DNA of 45,003 bases, from assembly GCA_015852425.1 (NCBI GenBank), contig JAAAIG010000057.1, positions 9,914 through 54,916 on the forward strand, given 5' to 3'. The position numbers and the translations under genes are program-made. Shown in pieces: positions 42,801 through 45,003 of the stretch (its first letter is position 1; each line of letters starts with the position of its first letter). The notes below the pieces were generated by a model, which saw nothing but the letters and a program-made list of their open reading frames with translations, was not told the DNA's origin and did no database searches. This stretch comes from Gryganskiella cystojenkinii (lineage: Eukaryota; Mortierellomycota; Mortierellomycetes; Mortierellales; Mortierellaceae).

Positions 42801-44787
42801 GATCTATTGCTTGGATGAGATCCAAGTCGAACTGGTATGTTTGCTCAGACGATCTCCGAATCTGTTGTTGTTGTTGTTGCTGTTGTTGTTGTTGTTGTTT
42901 TTGTTGTTTTTGTTGAGGTGGTGGTGGTGGTGGTTGCTTCTGTAGCTCTTGTCTAGACAAAAGTTCCTGGACATTGTGCTGCAGCTGCGAGATCATTATG
43001 ATTGAATCTTGGTGGGATTGCTCTAAACGCAATAAACGTCGCACATGATCTCGTTCCTTGTCTTGGCCATTATAGGGTGACTGTGAAGGGTGCCGTGTGC
43101 TTTGCGAACTTCGAGTAATGTGGTTTTTGCAATGTAAGCAGCGTTCCTGTTCCTGCTGCTGCTCTTGCTGCTGCTGAAGGTGTAGTTGTTGTTGCTCCTG
43201 GGCCCATTGAATGAGAATAGGCTTTACGTAAGTTTCGACCCACAGCCGCACAGGCTCTCCGGGATTCGATTCAAACAGTAGCTCTGACGCTGGCGAAGGT
43301 GGGACTGAGGGTAACGGCGGTGCCAAGATAGTGTCCAGGTACTGCAGTAATTCTTGGGGCAGGATCTTGTTGGTCAGAGCCCGGTCATGGCCCAAATTAT
43401 TGTAAAGCCACGCCTAGACGGAAAAGGAGAGAGGGAGGGGACCAATGTGACCAAATAAGAGAGAGAGAAAATAGAAAAGAGAGAGAGAGACAGAGAAAAT
43501 AAGAGGGAAGGACGACGGGGAGCGAGTAAGGGAAATTAAAGATAGAGATGGAGATGGAGGAGCACACACGGAGACAATCATTTTTAAAGAAAAGGGAAGA
43601 AAAGGGAAGGGTGAGTTTGACGAAACGGAATGCGTACTGATAATGTAAGCAAAGAGGAATATTCTTTTTGAAGGTCTGTTAGTACCTACCTGCCATCTAG
43701 AGAGACCGGAGGAGGAGGCTGGCGATAACGATGAGAGAGGAGGAAGAAGACTCCTCCTCGTCATCCTATTCGATTGTTTCTCCTCTCCTTGTCCACCAGG
43801 CTCATATTCTTCTCGAGACTCGGCAATGGTGATAGAGGCGAGAGCGGTATTGGTGGTCGTCGTCTTCGTTACATGTTGCCCTGACTCGGCGTAGTCAGCT
43901 TCAGGAGTCGTGGTTATACTGGTCTTTCTGATGGATGCCGATGTTGTTGCTTCAAACCCAGTAAAAGATGAAGGGGAGGTATCGGATTCAGATGTAGGCT
44001 TTGGGAGCCGTGTTCCCAGCTCATTTGTGTAGGTTGTTGATTTTAAAGGTAGTGCTAAGGTTGTTTCAAGGAGCCGTTCGTTGATTGTGGACGCGTGTCG
44101 TGCATGCGTGGGTTGCGATGCCTCTTTGCCTGAAAGAACGATGTTCCTGGGGGGAGATGATGATGAGCTTGAGGAAGAGAAGGGCAAGACTGAACAGGAG
44201 ACGATGGTGTCGGGTTGACAATGGTCAGATGACTCTGTTGCAGGTGAAGGCGCAACCGTGGGCATGTCCTCGTCCTCGGCCTGCAGACCCTGATGCATAG
44301 CCACCTTGCCTGCAGGGGATCTCTTTTCGTTTGATTCAGATTTCAACGGTCGGCTTAAACTCTGTTCTTTGTGGCCCTCAATCTGATCTGGTAGGTGAGA
44401 TCCATTCCGTGGCTGTGTTGTTAGTGAAGACGACTGCAATGATTCTGGCAGTTGGTGCTGTTGATCGCTGCGGATTTTTAAGCTCACGACAGTCTGTTCC
44501 TGTTGTGTGGTTTCAGCAACTTGAGGATACCTTGAGGGCGGATGTCGTTTGAGAGTAGGGGGAGGTTTTTTGTCGTCCATGCCCATGTCTTTGTCCTCGT
44601 CCTTGTCCTTTTCCATGCTGTTGTTGTTGATGTCGATGCTGTGATGTTGCATATTGTTGCTGCTGCGTGAATGAGAAAGGAAGCTTGACTGAGGAAAGAG
44701 AGAGGCAGCTGAGGTATCTGGAGTGAGACAGTCCACGATTGCTGTTGAGGAGGAGGATGAGGAGGAAGCTGTTGCTGAGTGCTGCAT
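39883..44787 (-). CDS. GCR1_C-domain transcription-factor-like protein
   Basis: Exons 44787-43690 and 43413-39883 with a 276-bp GT-AG intron in phase 0; 1542 residues. The C-terminal domain (about 1402-1485) matches GCR1_C, the DNA-binding domain of yeast Gcr1: VYVMNRQVNTVPDLWREW, then GQPSIRQLEAEYGPSWR, FFSRR and EEEAVWRLE. Around the splice (about 362-440) a helical block (SRWQAWLYNNLGHDRALTNK..., VETYVKPILIQW) resembles the SAM-like N-terminal domain that accompanies GCR1_C in crypton-related fungal proteins. Between them lie roughly 950 residues rich in Gln, Ser, His and Arg, including poly-Gln and a poly-Pro run. A CLHCKNH pair near 455 is isolated. No tyrosine-recombinase active site was seen. 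The likely role is transcriptional regulation. The first exon start (Met at 44787) is the first in a Ser-rich frame, and an upstream exon beyond the window cannot be excluded. Confidence 0.8.
42864..42916 (-). repeat. Poly-Gln tract in the GCR1_C-domain protein
   Basis: A run of CAA/CAG codons on the - strand with occasional Lys (AAA/AAC-like interruptions), directly after a poly-Pro stretch encoded at about 42913-42934. It lies in coding sequence. Confidence 0.8.
43414..43689 (-). other. 276-bp intron of the GCR1_C-domain gene
   Basis: Donor GTAGGT after ...SRWQ and acceptor CGTCTAG before AWLYNN. On the coding strand it is C/T-rich with many CTCT repeats, and it stays open in one frame, but the translation is low-complexity Pro/Ser/Leu/Phe. 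Splicing it out joins two halves of one helical segment. Confidence 0.65.
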
Positions 44788-45003
44788 CGTGAGTGGGAAT
44801 CAAACAGTTGTCTAACAGTGAGGTTTTCGAAGAGTGTGTGTGTCCATGTTGACACACCGAGGAAAAAAATAAATAAAAATAAAAATAAAGGAACGAGAAA
44901 AATCGATCTCATCCACGGCGACAGTGTCCATGCTGGATCCTTTTCTTGGTGAAATGTTCGCACAGACAAAAAGAAGGGGCAGTAACGGAAGGCTGTACAA
45001 AAA
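44788..45003. other. Right-edge upstream region
   Basis: A 216-bp region before the first Met of the GCR1_C-domain gene. It is T-rich on the coding strand, with a TTTTATTTTTATTTATTTTTTT stretch at about 44861-44888. Frames open across it on the - strand, but nothing recognisable is encoded. Confidence 0.45.

Overview
This is eukaryotic DNA from a fungus. The genes carry GT-AG introns, mostly 95-180 bp. Pyrimidine-rich tracts lie upstream of several start codons, and many proteins carry long Gln/Ser/His-rich stretches. A myosin-chitin synthase fusion, a Gcr1-type transcription factor, RNA polymerase I subunit 1 and a P3A proton ATPase all point to fungi. The coding style, with mixed CAG/CAA poly-Gln and C/T-rich leaders, would fit an early-diverging lineage such as Mortierellomycota; that placement is an inference from style and not from a search. 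I saw no tRNA, rRNA, transposon or bacterial-type system.

Layout, left to right. (1) 480-1421 (+): a divergent profilin-like protein. (2) 3331-6545 (+): a three-exon plasma-membrane H+-ATPase. (3) 8167-15042 (+): a three-exon, 2083-residue chitin synthase with an N-terminal myosin motor. (4) 15526-16852 (-): a FAM72-domain protein, convergent with the chitin synthase. (5) 16853-19527: a long divergent intergenic region. (6) 19528-21374 (+): an MFS sugar transporter. (7) 21560-27237 (-): the five-exon gene for the largest subunit of RNA polymerase I. (8) 27577-28829 (-): a FAF1/C1orf131-type ribosome-biogenesis protein. (9) 29144-29949 (+): a four-exon, 100-residue membrane-type protein that I do not recognise. 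(10) 30021-39410 (-): a ten-exon polo-like kinase of about 2796 residues. (11) 39883-44787 (-): a 1542-residue protein ending in a GCR1_C DNA-binding domain.

The most unusual object is the polo-like kinase. Its kinase core is intact: the HRD, DFG and T-loop Thr residues are all present. So are the polo-box Trp and the His/Lys phosphopeptide pincer. However, about 1300 low-complexity residues separate kinase from polo boxes, a second insertion of about 235 residues splits polo box 1, and a third of about 200 residues separates polo box 2 from its likely closing helix. All exon joins I give were read by hand from splice signals and keep the reading frame.

Functional themes: chitin synthase, H+-ATPase and sugar transporter serve the cell envelope and nutrition. 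Pol I subunit 1 and FAF1 are adjacent on one strand and both serve ribosome production. The kinase and the GCR1_C factor lie in tandem on the minus strand and share strong Gln/Ser enrichment, but nothing in the sequence shows that they work together.
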